Of a DNA stretch of 36,715 nucleotides, positions 1 through 9,126 are shown piece after piece. A program made the translations under genes and the position numbers. The stretch comes from Cryomorphaceae bacterium (GTDB taxonomy: Bacteria > Bacteroidota > Bacteroidia > Flavobacteriales_D > Crocinitomicaceae). Below the pieces are notes generated by a model that was given only the letters and a program-made list of their open reading frames with translations, was not told where the DNA came from and searched no databases. Each line of letters opens with the position of its first letter. Within the stretch, counting starts at the first letter, position 1. The stretch is from the NCBI GenBank assembly GCA_021300505.1, contig JAJTDQ010000088.1:1-36715 (forward strand), read 5' to 3'.

Positions 1-1851
1 GCCAACATTCAAACGTTGTGGATCAAACTGTCTCCAGCCTACAAAAAAGCTTGTTCCAACAGAAACCTTAGCCGTATCCTCAAAATAATAGGTCTCAAAA
101 TGATTTCTTTCTGAACCGTAAACGGGTGAACGTGGGAAGAAAATATCATCTTCATAGAGTACAGCGCCAGGAACACCATTGTTGTTTTCCCAAACCGTCA
201 ATAGAAATAACTTATCAGAAACGTCCGTCACAGAGGGCACAAAATGAAATTGAACCCCAATGATTGAATCGGCTACATACGCATCAAATTTGACTGCCAA
301 ACGTGCTTGAGCTCCGGTTGGACCATAAGCTGCTTCTGCCGTTCCATCGTTGTAACTGTAGTAGTTACCAAAATACTGAACTCCAAAAGTGGAATCGTTT
401 TGTGCGAGATTAGGGAATTGAGCTCCAGCTGTGGCGATGAGATCAAATGTTTGTTGGTTGCCCGGTTTTGTTATGTCGTAATTATATCCCCCAGACAAAT
501 CGTGGTAGGAAAGGTATGTTTCGCGCGGACCATAGTTGATGTTTCCCCCAGATAATGTCTGTGCATTCATGACAAAAGAACCTTCAGTTACTCCTCCATA
601 CGCGACTTTGACTTCACCATTTAAGTTGTTTTCAGAAAGCGTACTACCATTGTGCACGGTGATTGGCAGCGAATCAGTCATATGTCCTGCTGGACTTGCT
701 ACTAAATGATCCCAAGGAACGGAGGTGTAGTCTTTCAACAAGCTACCTATAGGGTATGAAAAAGCGAAATCTTTGAAAATTGTGTCTTGAAAACCCGACA
801 AAGCCCTCAAATGAACATAATCGATATGGAAATGGTCTAAGCTTCCGGATAATGCGCCGTAATTTCTAAATCTAAATTGAAATCCTTTCTTGAAATAATC
901 CACTGATGCTACCTTGATATTCGCTGCTTTAAAATCAGAAACAGGCGCGCCAGACGTACTCCATACGCGATTCCATTGATCGAGGTCTTTCGCATAAAAC
1001 TCTAACACCAATGAGTCCGATTCTTCAGGAATATCTCCAAATCCTTCCGTTTGATACAAGAAACTAAAATAAACGGAATCACCCGCATTCAACGTCGACA
1101 TATTGATAGGCTTTGACGTCAACACATCCGCGTAATTGGTAATTGCGGTATTAATGACATATGGGTACCCGCGTTCATCGAGACCATCAAAAGTAACGAC
1201 TCCAAGGGAACGAGGTTCAACAGCAAATCGATAATTGTGGTACGCGAAGTCATCCAACCATAGTTTTGAAGGGTCATTTATAGTCATGAAAAATTGTGTC
1301 GCTGAATCTTGAGCAAATTCCGGGCTGTCAATCCAAATCGTGTCCGACAAATCACCGACTAGTCCAAGCGTATCATAAATGTAATACGGTGGAAACAAAT
1401 CGGTTGAAGCATACACTACAGGATAAGCGCTAAGGTCTCCCACTTGAAATGTTGTAGAGGGAAGATTCTCGTCAACATAAGTGAGCGTTGTATTATCGAA
1501 GATACGACGAAATGTTTGCTGTGCGGTAAAGAATGATGTATTGGCTATAGGCAAGCCAGTGACATCATCTAGAATGCGGTATTTCTTTTCTGATGTTACG
1601 CCTGGTGCGGAATAATTCTGGCTGTAATTCTGAAATTTGTTTTTGCTAAACTCATCAAAAAACGGCAATGATAAAGTATCAGTTGAATAGATAAACGTAC
1701 TATCAAAGGTACTTGGGTTGGATTTTTCATTGGCGTCAACCTTACTTTTTAAATCCGGATTCCCTGTCAATGGTCCAAGTTCCTCTCCCTGAGAGAAGGC
1801 GATTGATACACTACAGATTGCACTCAGGCTGAGCAAAAAATTCTTGATCAT
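1..1851 (-). CDS. T9SS-type secreted surface protein, C-terminus outside window
   Basis: This reading frame is open for 617 codons from the ATG at 1851 to the window edge; the ORF track omits it because its stop lies outside. The protein begins with a signal peptide (MIKNFLLSLSAICSVSIAFS, then Q), followed by a long extracellular-type sequence rich in S, T, N, Y and D. Phrases such as FDGLDERGYPY and SLPFFDEFSK resemble large Bacteroidota secreted proteins that end in a type A type IX sorting domain. That domain would lie beyond the left edge, so export by T9SS is inferred. The start is 9 bp after the stop of the PASTA gene, so the two are probably co-transcribed. I recognise no enzymatic domain. 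Confidence 0.8.
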   Translation of the reverse strand, partial: MIKNFLLSLSAICSVSIAFSQGEELGPLTGNPDLKSKVDANEKSNPSTFDSTFIYSTDTLSLPFFDEFSKNKFQNYSQNYSAPGVTSEKKYRILDDVTGLPIANTSFFTAQQTFRRIFDNTTLTYVDENLPSTTFQVGDLSAYPVVYASTDLFPPYYIYDTLGLVGDLSDTIWIDSPEFAQDSATQFFMTINDPSKLWLDDFAYHNYRFAVEPRSLGVVTFDGLDERGYPYVINTAITNYADVLTSKPINMSTLNAGDSVYFSFLYQTEGFGDIPEESDSLVLEFYAKDLDQWNRVWSTSGAPVSDFKAANIKVASVDYFKKGFQFRFRNYGALSGSLDHFHIDYVHLRALSGFQDTIFKDFAFSYPIGSLLKDYTSVPWDHLVASPAGHMTDSLPITVHNGSTLSENNLNGEVKVAYGGVTEGSFVMNAQTLSGGNINYGPRETYLSYHDLSGGYNYDITKPGNQQTFDLIATAGAQFPNLAQNDSTFGVQYFGNYYSYNDGTAEAAYGPTGAQARLAVKFDAYVADSIIGVQFHFVPSVTDVSDKLFLLTVWENNNGVPGAVLYEDDIFFPRSPVYGSERNHFETYYFEDTAKVSVGTSFFVGWRQFDPQRLNVG

Positions 1852-1860
1852 AGACACACA

Positions 1861-2676
1861 TTATGGATTTTGTCCGCCTCCTGAGAAATTCTTTGTGGCA
1901 TTTACCGTAAAAGGCGACCCTGTTAGAATCGTTGCACCCTCAACGTATTCAGGTGATTGTGAAATGACGCGGGCCGCGCTAGAATCCTCATAAGTCAAAC
2001 ATTCGGGGCATTGTGGATAGAACTCAAAACTTCCCAGGGCAGCTAAACGTTCTTTTGCCTCAAAAATTGTAAGACCATATAAATCTGGAATCTGTACAGG
2101 TTCACCCAATTCATTTCTTCCCACTATAAGGGTAATCGTCGAACCGATTTTAATCTTTACTCCTTCTTTAATATGTTTTCCATTATACAGCTGATCGAGG
2201 ACTGCCCCATCTGCTTCGGCTGTTGCTTTGTATTTGATACGATGTTTAAAGCCCCTGTTCTCCAATATTCCAATGGCAAAGCGCTCTGATCTACCTACAA
2301 GACTTGGCATCTCTCGGTTGTCTGTCTTTTTGCTGACTCTAAACTTAATGATTCGCCCTTCCTTTACAAAAAGTTTAGAAAAAGAAGTAGGTTTCGGATT
2401 TTGTTCAATGATCGTTCCAGGCAACTTGTCAGGTCTGTATATGGAGTCCAAAACTTCATATTGAAGTCCCAATTCTTCTATTTGAGTGCCTACACTGCTC
2501 ACATGTTTTCCAACAAAATTGGGCACTGGGATTTGTTCACCGTGGTGGGTATAGCTATCCAAATAGAAAACAGTGATGGCAATAATCACGAGATAAGCAA
2601 TCACCACCAAGCCAAGTTGCTTGAGGAAATGTTTGCTCAAAACGAACAATTTTAGCTTGCTAAAAAATTCTCTCAT
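1861..2676 (-). CDS. Membrane-anchored PASTA-domain protein
   Basis: A protein of 271 aa. A short basic cytoplasmic N-terminus is followed by one membrane segment (about residues 16-40, LGLVVIAYLVIIAITVFYL) and then three PASTA domains (about 45-110, 113-187 and 189-262). Each opens with a PxLxG-like motif (VPNFVGK, MPSLVGR, IPDLYGL). PASTA domains bind peptidoglycan or muropeptides outside the cytoplasmic membrane. In Gram-positives they sit on PknB kinases and PBPs, but here no kinase or transpeptidase is attached. The ORF track starts at a TTG two codons earlier; the ATG at 2676 is more likely. It lies between the LOG-family gene (35 bp upstream) and the secreted protein (9 bp downstream). 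A periplasmic wall-sensing or scaffolding role is inferred. Confidence 0.88.
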   Translation of the reverse strand: MREFFSKLKLFVLSKHFLKQLGLVVIAYLVIIAITVFYLDSYTHHGEQIPVPNFVGKHVSSVGTQIEELGLQYEVLDSIYRPDKLPGTIIEQNPKPTSFSKLFVKEGRIIKFRVSKKTDNREMPSLVGRSERFAIGILENRGFKHRIKYKATAEADGAVLDQLYNGKHIKEGVKIKIGSTITLIVGRNELGEPVQIPDLYGLTIFEAKERLAALGSFEFYPQCPECLTYEDSSAARVISQSPEYVEGATILTGSPFTVNATKNFSGGGQNP

Positions 2677-2711
2677 ACCCAATTAAGTGAACAAATATAG
2701 CAAATTATGTC

Positions 2712-3395
2712 CTAGAAATTCGGGGATAATTCGTGGAACTTGTAGAATTCATCGATGTAATTATAGGCTTCCTCAGCCGTATCCACCAAAGCGAACATTT
2801 GCATGTCTGATGCAGAAATATTGTGCTCCTCATCCAACATCACTTTTTTGATCCAGTCAATCAATCCTACCCAATATTCTTTTCCAACCAAGACCACAGG
2901 ACGTTGATTGATTTTCTTCGTTTGAATCAGTGTGAGTGCTTCAAAAAGCTCGTCCAAGGTTCCAAACCCACCGGGAAGAATAACGAATGCTTGGGCATAT
3001 TTCACAAAAATTACCTTTCGTACAAAGAAGTAATCAAATTCTAAATTGTGTTCTTGGTCGATATACGGATTGTAGTTTTGCTCAAACGGCAAGTCAATAT
3101 TTAATCCAACGGATTTGCCTCCCCCCTGCTGCGCTCCTTTATTTGCTGCTTCCATGATCCCTGGTCCGCCGCCCGTAATTACCCCATATCCAGCATTTGC
3201 CAATTTTTCAGCCAGCTCCACACCAATTTTATAGTACTTATTGTCTTCATGTGTTCGTGCAGAACCAAATATAGAGATGCAGGGACCTATCTTCGCCATG
3301 CGATCGTATCCCTCAACAAATTCAGACATGATTTTAAAAATCGCCCAACTGTCGTTGATTTTAATATCGTTCCAGTCTTTTCTTACCTTATTCAT
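2712..3395 (-). CDS. LOG-family protein (TIGR00730-type nucleoside monophosphate phosphoribohydrolase)
   Basis: A protein of 227 aa with the Rossmann-like fold of the LOG ('lysine decarboxylase-like') family. The two diagnostic motifs are present: GGGPGIMEAANKGA near residue 76 and PGGFGTLDE near residue 142, which hold the catalytic Arg/Glu site and the phosphate-binding loop. Characterised members cleave the N-glycosidic bond of (cytokinin) nucleoside 5'-monophosphates to release the base and ribose 5-phosphate; older annotations as lysine decarboxylase are wrong. Length is typical and the gene looks intact. It is first in an apparent operon with the PASTA protein and the large secreted protein. 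The context gives no clear clue to its substrate. Confidence 0.92.
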   Translation of the reverse strand: MNKVRKDWNDIKINDSWAIFKIMSEFVEGYDRMAKIGPCISIFGSARTHEDNKYYKIGVELAEKLANAGYGVITGGGPGIMEAANKGAQQGGGKSVGLNIDLPFEQNYNPYIDQEHNLEFDYFFVRKVIFVKYAQAFVILPGGFGTLDELFEALTLIQTKKINQRPVVLVGKEYWVGLIDWIKKVMLDEEHNISASDMQMFALVDTAEEAYNYIDEFYKFHELSPNF

Positions 3396-3512
3396 AATTC
3401 CTAAATTTTATCATTTGTTTAACGCTCGTTTTCACAGTTCTAAATGACATGTAAAAGTACACTTTCGGTGCTTGAACTGTCCAACCTAACAAATCTTTTT
3501 TCAACACCGAAA

Positions 3513-3543
3513 TTGAATTATTGTCCCATTTGATATACTTTCG
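3513..3543 (+). promoter_or_regulatory. Bacteroidota-type promoter of the DUF2279 gene
   Basis: TTG (3513-3515), 20 bases, then TACTTTCG (3536-3543) fits the -33/-7 pattern of the Bacteroidota primary sigma factor (TTTG, about 19-21 bp, TAnnTTTG). The ATG at 3550 is only six bases past the element, so the transcript would be leaderless or nearly so. The same TTG-N20-TACTTTCG arrangement recurs at 29793-29823. Confidence 0.6.
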
Positions 3544-3549
3544 AGGGAC

Positions 3550-4449
3550 ATGAAGCACCTGATTGTTCTTATTACGCTCATCTCGTTTCCTTTTAACGGG
3601 AAGTCGCAAGCGAATGTATTTGCCTATTCGGACACGTCAAATAAACCTCGATCAATAGGTGTTACTTCAGTTTCTGGTGGATTATGGACTGGCAGTATGG
3701 TTGGACTTTGGCGTGTTTGGTACAAAGATGTTCCAAAATCCAAATTCCATACATTCAACGACAGTAAAAACTGGCTTCAAATGGACAAGGCAGGGCATTT
3801 TTACACTGCCAATAAAATTGCTTTATTGACAGGAAATGCCTTTCGTTGGTCTGGAATGAACGTAAAAACGGCAGCGCTTCTTGGTACTGGAATTTCCCTT
3901 GGATATCAAACAACACTTGAATTTTTAGATGCTTACAGCGCAGAATGGGGCTTCTCATGGTCTGATGTTGCGGCGAATACGCTTGGTTCTGGATTCTACC
4001 TTGGGCAAGAACTGCTTTGGCAAGAACAACGTTTCCTCCTTAAATTCTCGGCACATCCAACCGAATTTGCTGCACTTCGTCCCTCTGTACTCGGTTCAAG
4101 CTTTGCCGAACGACTTTTAAAAGATTACAACGAGCAGACCTATTGGCTTTCATTTAACCCGGCACAATTCATCCACAACAGCAAATTTCCGGCTTGGCTT
4201 TGCCTTTCTTTTGGCTATAGTGCCCATGCTAAAATCGTTGGTGATCAAGACTTCTATACCGACATAGTAGGAAAGAACTATATCGCGCAGCGTGAATTTC
4301 TTTTGTCCTTGGACATTGATTTCAGCCGACTACCAGTCAAAAGACCTTGGCTAAAAACTGTTTTGCGACAACTGAATTATGTGAAGATACCTTTCCCTGC
4401 CTTGCTCCTGCGAAATGGTCAGTTGACTGCTCTGCCAGTATATTTCTAA
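3550..4449 (+). CDS. DUF2279 family (YfiM-like) envelope protein
   Basis: A protein of 299 aa. An N-terminal signal peptide (about residues 1-19, ending FNGKSQA) is followed by the conserved block of DUF2279: WLQMDKAGHFYTA at about 76-88, GYQTTLEFLDAYSAEWGFSW at about 118-137, and DVAANTLGSG with LLWQEQR after it. The repeated small hydrophobic stretches suggest membrane association or a barrel in the outer membrane. The family has no established biochemical function. The gene stands alone on the + strand between divergent and convergent neighbours, with its own promoter. Its stop is 4 bp from the stop of the convergent YceI-fusion gene. It appears full length. Function unknown. Confidence 0.85.
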   Translation: MKHLIVLITLISFPFNGKSQANVFAYSDTSNKPRSIGVTSVSGGLWTGSMVGLWRVWYKDVPKSKFHTFNDSKNWLQMDKAGHFYTANKIALLTGNAFRWSGMNVKTAALLGTGISLGYQTTLEFLDAYSAEWGFSWSDVAANTLGSGFYLGQELLWQEQRFLLKFSAHPTEFAALRPSVLGSSFAERLLKDYNEQTYWLSFNPAQFIHNSKFPAWLCLSFGYSAHAKIVGDQDFYTDIVGKNYIAQREFLLSLDIDFSRLPVKRPWLKTVLRQLNYVKIPFPALLLRNGQLTALPVYF

Positions 4450-4453
4450 GGAA

Positions 4454-5974
4454 TTATTGCTTTAACAGCTCCGCTCTAAACTCAAAGTCAACTACATTTC
4501 CTTCTTTGGCATCAGGTTTCATTCCATATTTTGTTCGGTCAATGGTTGACCTTCCAACGATTACAGGCGCACCCGAATCGGTTTTGCCCACATACTTGAC
4601 ATCCACGTTTAATGGCAACTTTACTCCACGAAGGGTAAAAAAGCCTTGTAAAGTCAAGGCATCATTCACTACTGACAAGGATTTAGCCTCAAAACGCATG
4701 TCCGGAAATTTTGCCACATTAAAATATGCTTCCTCTACCAAAGATTCGTCGCGGTAAGCATTAAAGGTAGTGAGTTGGTTTAATGGAAGTAAAACCTCAA
4801 ACCGTGATTTTTCCAAGGTTGCTTCTACACGAACTGTTCCTGAAAATTGTTTGATTGCACCTTTGGTAATTCCACCTTTAGGTCCCAATTGAAAGGTCAC
4901 TTGAGCATGTGACACATCGATTCGATAATTCCCAACAATATCGCTCCAAGGCAATCCTTTTTGGTCAAATACACTAGGCGCTGCTTCTACATCTTTGCTT
5001 TTACCATCCGTTTTCTGAGCACCCTCAACGGGCAAAGTCGACAAGGCCAGCTCTTCTGTATTCAAGGTTACCTCAGCCACTTTCACCCCAGCAGCAATCA
5101 AAAGTGGCGCAATCAACAAGGCGTTCGCATTTTGTCCATTGGTAAAAAAGACAATCGCAAAACCAATCATCCCAGCCACATAGCTATCCATACCCCCTAA
5201 ATCTGACTTGATCGTTCCGAAAAAGCCCAATACAGCCAATATTCCAGTGAATAATACAGAAAAACCAATTCTTTGCGCTATGAAAAAAGGTCTCTCCATT
5301 GAAATTTGGGTGATCATCCTTCCCGCAAAAATCCCAACGAACAGCCCAAGAATATTTTTACCTAAAGTGACATCTACACTGATTACTTCTCCTATCGTTA
5401 GGATCAAAGGGATCGTCGCTAAAAGCAACAACGCGCTTGTCTGACCAATTGAAACTTTTTCTCTGTAAAAATCGCCTGCCGCAAATGAACATGCAATGAC
5501 AAGCAGTCCAACAGGCCCTCCCAAAAAGTACCCGCCAAAGATGACAATCCCAGCCCACAAGTAGTCAAATGATCGCTCATGGTGACTTGAATCTCCACCG
5601 AAAAACTTGGCAAAATAAATGGCTTTACCTTGAGCTAAATCGTGTAGAAAAAAGGTTAATGCCATTACGATGAGCATGGGATACTCCGTCGAAAACATGA
5701 AATTATAGCGCTCAACTTCATGAGGAATGAGCATCAATAGCGGAACAGCTACGCTGAAACCTACACATCGAATAAGAAACTGATAGGATTGAATTTTAAG
5801 ATGCGACAACCCAAAGTTTAGCAATAGCCATCCACCTAATATTAACGAAAGAGCATAGCTATCGTAACCTTGGATCAACGCAATTACAGACAATGACAAA
5901 AGTAAAATCGCTACCTTTTTCTTCAAGAAGAACGCGGATAGAAATGCAGGTAGAAATATAAGGAAGATAATCAT
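4454..5974 (-). CDS. Polytopic membrane protein with C-terminal YceI-like domain
   Basis: A protein of 506 aa in two parts. Residues 1 to about 305 hold roughly ten hydrophobic segments with short loops and no family I can name. Residues about 345-506 form a YceI-like domain (YRIDVSHAQVTFQLGPKGG, GTVRVEATLEKSRFEV, TTFNAYRDESLVEEAYFNVAKFPDMRFEA, then the closing RSTIDRTKYGM). YceI proteins are lipocalin-like barrels in the periplasm that bind polyprenyl chains or other amphiphiles. They are usually short, secreted, stand-alone proteins, so fusion to a large integral membrane unit is unusual. A linker rich in E, K, D and S (about 310-340) joins them. I infer that the YceI barrel receives or presents a lipid at the outer face of the inner membrane. 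A -7 element lies just upstream. Confidence 0.82.
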   Translation of the reverse strand: MIIFLIFLPAFLSAFFLKKKVAILLLSLSVIALIQGYDSYALSLILGGWLLLNFGLSHLKIQSYQFLIRCVGFSVAVPLLMLIPHEVERYNFMFSTEYPMLIVMALTFFLHDLAQGKAIYFAKFFGGDSSHHERSFDYLWAGIVIFGGYFLGGPVGLLVIACSFAAGDFYREKVSIGQTSALLLLATIPLILTIGEVISVDVTLGKNILGLFVGIFAGRMITQISMERPFFIAQRIGFSVLFTGILAVLGFFGTIKSDLGGMDSYVAGMIGFAIVFFTNGQNANALLIAPLLIAAGVKVAEVTLNTEELALSTLPVEGAQKTDGKSKDVEAAPSVFDQKGLPWSDIVGNYRIDVSHAQVTFQLGPKGGITKGAIKQFSGTVRVEATLEKSRFEVLLPLNQLTTFNAYRDESLVEEAYFNVAKFPDMRFEAKSLSVVNDALTLQGFFTLRGVKLPLNVDVKYVGKTDSGAPVIVGRSTIDRTKYGMKPDAKEGNVVDFEFRAELLKQ

Positions 5975-5995
5975 GAAGAGGTTTTAATTGCCTTC

Positions 5996-6003
5996 CGAAA
6001 TTA
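5996..6003 (-). promoter_or_regulatory. -7 promoter element for the membrane-YceI gene
   Basis: On the - strand TAATTTCG matches TAnnTTTG/TTCG and ends about 20 bases before the ATG at 5974. No convincing TTG lies 19-21 bases further upstream, so the call rests on the -7 element alone. Confidence 0.4.
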
Positions 6004-6060
6004 CGAAAATCTAAGCAAATGTCCATTCAGCACATTGGGATACATCACACCTTATATCGT

Positions 6061-6801
6061 CTAGCCGAGTGATTGATTTTTCAATGCAAGCTGAGACAAT
6101 TTTGCAATGTAAGGTTTATTGAGATTTTCCTCCATAGTCAAAAGATGTTGCATGCGATGGCAATCAGAACCGATGAAATCAACCAAGTTTTGATCAATCA
6201 ATTTTTCGGCTTGCTTGCGTACTTCAGGACCATAGTTACCTGTTAAAGAATTGATGTTTACTTGAATTTGAGCGCCTTTATCGCGGTATTCCTTGGCCTT
6301 TTCTGTTGAACCATGGAAATAAGGGTAGCGTTCAAAATGTGCGAGCACCGGTTTATAGCGGGCCATCTGCATTTCAAAAAACAGAATGTCATCATAAACA
6401 GGTGGGGTATGAAACGAAAACTCAACAAGCACATATTGATCTCCAAAGGTCAACACCTCGCGTTTCTTCACAAGATTCACCAAGTAATCGTCGAAATAGT
6501 ATTCAGCTGCAGCCTCAATCTCTATCTTCAAACCGTGATGTTTAACTTCGGCCCTGACCTCCTCCAATCCTTTAAGAATTATTTCCGGTGTGTTGTTGTA
6601 CACCTCAGACATAATATGCGGTGTGGTAATCACTTTACGGTAGCCTAAGCGCTCGAATTTTGCCAACATGGCAATTGTTTCATCCATTGATTTTGATCCA
6701 TCATCAATTCCAGGAATTAAATGGCTGTGCATATCAACACCAATCAACGAAAGGTCGAGAGGTTCTATCTGCGATTTCTTAAATCTGGAAAAAAGTCCCA
6801 C
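6061..6801 (-). CDS. CpsB/YwqE-family protein tyrosine phosphatase (PHP domain)
   Basis: A metal-dependent PHP-family phosphatase of 246 aa that dephosphorylates tyrosine residues of polysaccharide co-polymerase kinases (BY-kinases) and their targets. The PHP metal motifs are visible: DMHSHLIPGIDDG at about 22-34, TTPHI at about 61, AAEYYFDD at about 96, a central VLAHFERYPY and the closing FIGSDCH. The ORF track extends 30 residues into rmlB. The sequence supports GTG at 6801 (MGLFSRFKKS...), two bases after the rmlB stop; TTG at 6807 is the alternative. It is the last gene of the nucleotide-sugar operon, which fits a role in controlling surface-polysaccharide output. No BY-kinase is visible in the window, so its partner must be elsewhere. 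Confidence 0.9.
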   Translation of the reverse strand: MGLFSRFKKSQIEPLDLSLIGVDMHSHLIPGIDDGSKSMDETIAMLAKFERLGYRKVITTPHIMSEVYNNTPEIILKGLEEVRAEVKHHGLKIEIEAAAEYYFDDYLVNLVKKREVLTFGDQYVLVEFSFHTPPVYDDILFFEMQMARYKPVLAHFERYPYFHGSTEKAKEYRDKGAQIQVNINSLTGNYGPEVRKQAEKLIDQNLVDFIGSDCHRMQHLLTMEENLNKPYIAKLSQLALKNQSLG

Positions 6802-6803
6802 AA

Positions 6804-7812
6804 TCAACGATTCTGATACATGTTCTCGTAATAGGCACGGTAGGCACCAGAAGTGATTTGTTCCACCCACTCGCTGTTGGCTAAGTACCAATCAACTGTA
6901 TTTTCCAACCCCACTTCAAACGTGATGGATGGCTTCCAACCTAACTCTCTTGCGAGTTTGGTTGCGTCAATCGCATAGCGCATATCGTGACCTTTTCGAT
7001 CGGTCACGTAGGTAATAAGTTGCTCTGATTCTCCTTCGTTTCTACCCAATTTCTTATCCATCAAACGGCAGAGAAAAAGCACTAAATCGATGTTTTTCCA
7101 TTCATTCAGACCGCCGATATTGTAAGATTCACCGAACTCGCCATTGTGAAAAATCACATCAATCGCCTTCGCATGATCTTCCACCCACAACCAATCGCGA
7201 ATATTATCCCCCTTACCGTAGACTGGAAGCGGCTTTTTTTCTCGAATATTGTTAATCATCAAAGGAATGAGCTTCTCCGGGAAATGGTGTGAACCATAAT
7301 TGTTGGAACAATTTGACAATTTAACGGGCAATCCGTAGGTATGGAAATAAGCCCTTACAAAATGGTCAGATGAGGCCTTTGATGCAGAATAAGGACTTCT
7401 CGGATCATACGAAGTTTGCTCCGTGAACAACCCTTCATCCGATAAACTGCCATACACCTCATCGGTTGACACATGATGAAAAACATGAGATTCATTGTTC
7501 TTCCATGTCTCCCTGGCGGCTTGCAAAAGATTGACTGTACCCACCACATTGGTCATCACGAATTCCATAGGACCTTCGATCGATCGATCCACATGTGATT
7601 CGGCAGCTAAATGTATGACATCAGTAATCTTAAATTCTGTAAATACCTTTTGAACATCAGATGCCGATACGATATCTCCTTTGACAAACGTGTAGTTCGC
7701 TGCATCTTGAACATCTGTTAGATTCTCAAGATTTCCAGCAAAACAACCGAACGACATGCGAGCCTATAAACCCTGCCCCACCTGTGATCAATAGTGTTTT
7801 CTCAAAAGTCAT
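6804..7812 (-). pseudogene. rmlB: dTDP-glucose 4,6-dehydratase, internal deletion with frameshift near the N-terminus
   Basis: RmlB oxidises dTDP-glucose at C4 and eliminates water to give dTDP-4-keto-6-deoxyglucose. The true start is the ATG at 7812: MTFEKTLLITGGAGFIGSHV holds the NAD-binding GxxGxxG. After HVVRLF that frame runs into a stop, while the +1 frame resumes at AGNLENLTDV and stays homologous to the end (STDEVYG, YSASKASSDH with catalytic Tyr/Lys, NYGSHHFPEKLIP, DWLWVEDH). About 17-20 residues are missing at about 7738-7748, including the Asp that binds the NAD ribose. The ORF-track start at 7757 is therefore not a real start. As written the enzyme should be inactive. The close spacing to wbpA (9 bp) and the phosphatase places it in the operon. 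No rmlA, rmlC or rmlD is present in the window. Confidence 0.85.
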
Positions 7813-7821
7813 CGGTAAATC

Positions 7822-9126
7822 TTAAAGCGACCAGTATTCTAAGTCCTTAATTTTATTTTTGAAGATACCTTTCACATCCACAAAAACACCTGTACCATCT
7901 GTCAACATTCCTTTGAAGTCGGATTCAGTCATTTGTTGGTATTCTTTATGATTCACTGCAACAATAATCGCATCGTAGTCATTAGAGGCCTTTTCCACCA
8001 ATCCAACACCATATTCGTGTTTCATCTCATCAGAAGAAGCATGCGGGTCAATTAAATCTACATGAACCTGGAAGGACACCAATTCAGAAACGATATCGAT
8101 TACCTTAGAATTTCGAATATCGCTTACATCCTCTTTAAATGTAGCACCCATCACCAATACTTTTGCATCTTGAATGTGCTTGCCACGCGCGATGATTTTC
8201 TTCACGGTTTGCTTCGCAATATAAAAGCCCATGGAGTCATTCACATAGCGACCACTTGTAATCACTTTTGAATGGTAGCCTGCGAGTTGTGCTTTGTGTG
8301 TGAGGTAATAGGGATCAACACCGATGCAGTGTCCTCCAACAAGTCCTGGTGAAAATTTCAAGAAATTCCACTTCGTACCTGCTGCTTCGAGAACATCAAA
8401 AGTGTTTATTTTCAATTTATTGAAGATGATTGATAGCTCATTGATCAAGGCGATATTGACATCGCGCTGGGTATTTTCAATGATTTTAGCGGCTTCAGCC
8501 ACTTTAATTGAAGGTGCTCTGTGAACGCCAGCATCTACAACCAACTCATATACTTTTGCAATCTGATCTAGAGACACGTCACAGCATCCCGAAACGACTT
8601 TAATTACATTGCGAAGTGTATGTTCCTTGTCACCTGGATTGATGCGCTCAGGAGAATACCCGACCATAAAGTCATCTCTGAATTTCAATCCGCTTTCTGA
8701 TTCAAGTACAGGAATACAGTCTTCCTCAGTACAACCAGGGTAAACAGTCGACTCAAAAACGACATAGTCACCTTTCTTCAACACCTTTCCTACCGTTGCA
8801 CTTGCGCCAAGCAGAGGCTTGAGGTTAGGAAGATTGGCATCATCAATTGGTGTCGGAACAGCCACGACAAAGAACGTCACATCGCGTAAGTCATTCAAAT
8901 CAAACGTAAATGTAATATCACACCCCTCAAATGCCGTTGATTCAAGCTCATTGCTTGGGTCAATATTGTTTTTCATTAGGTCAACACGCTCTTGGTTGAT
9001 GTCAAATCCAACCACTTTAATTTTACGTGCAAACTCCAATGCGATAGGTAATCCAACGTAACCAAGGCCGATCACTGCGATCTTAGTCTCCTTCTGAATC
9101 AATTTGTCAAAGATTAAACTGCTCAT
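7822..9126 (-). CDS. wbpA: UDP-N-acetylglucosamine 6-dehydrogenase (WbpA/WecC family)
   Basis: An NAD-dependent nucleotide-sugar dehydrogenase of 434 aa. Expected reaction: two-step oxidation of UDP-GlcNAc at C6 to UDP-GlcNAcA. Domains: Rossmann fold with VIGLGYVGLP at about 18-27, a central domain with the motif VAEAAKIIENTQRDVNIALINE, the catalytic Cys in GGHCIGVDPYYL, and the C-terminal UDP-binding domain (GATFKEDVSDIRNSK). The ENTQRDVNIAL and GGHCIGVDPYYL signatures fit the UDP-HexNAc group rather than UDP-glucose dehydrogenases. I chose ATG 9126 over the upstream TTG at 9150; it overlaps the end of wbpB by 20 bp, which suggests translational coupling. wbpB, wbpD and wbpE in the same operon support the pathway to UDP-GlcNAc(3NAc)A. 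Intact. Confidence 0.9.
   Translation of the reverse strand: MSSLIFDKLIQKETKIAVIGLGYVGLPIALEFARKIKVVGFDINQERVDLMKNNIDPSNELESTAFEGCDITFTFDLNDLRDVTFFVVAVPTPIDDANLPNLKPLLGASATVGKVLKKGDYVVFESTVYPGCTEEDCIPVLESESGLKFRDDFMVGYSPERINPGDKEHTLRNVIKVVSGCCDVSLDQIAKVYELVVDAGVHRAPSIKVAEAAKIIENTQRDVNIALINELSIIFNKLKINTFDVLEAAGTKWNFLKFSPGLVGGHCIGVDPYYLTHKAQLAGYHSKVITSGRYVNDSMGFYIAKQTVKKIIARGKHIQDAKVLVMGATFKEDVSDIRNSKVIDIVSELVSFQVHVDLIDPHASSDEMKHEYGVGLVEKASNDYDAIIVAVNHKEYQQMTESDFKGMLTDGTGVFVDVKGIFKNKIKDLEYWSL

Noticed and set aside
307-555. 82-aa + strand ORF near the left edge
   Set aside because: It is antisense to the long open frame of the secreted protein, which has a signal peptide and continuous coding sense.
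3388-3609. 73-aa ORF between LOG and DUF2279 genes on the - strand
   Set aside because: It overlaps the promoter and signal peptide of the DUF2279 gene and lacks any family signal.
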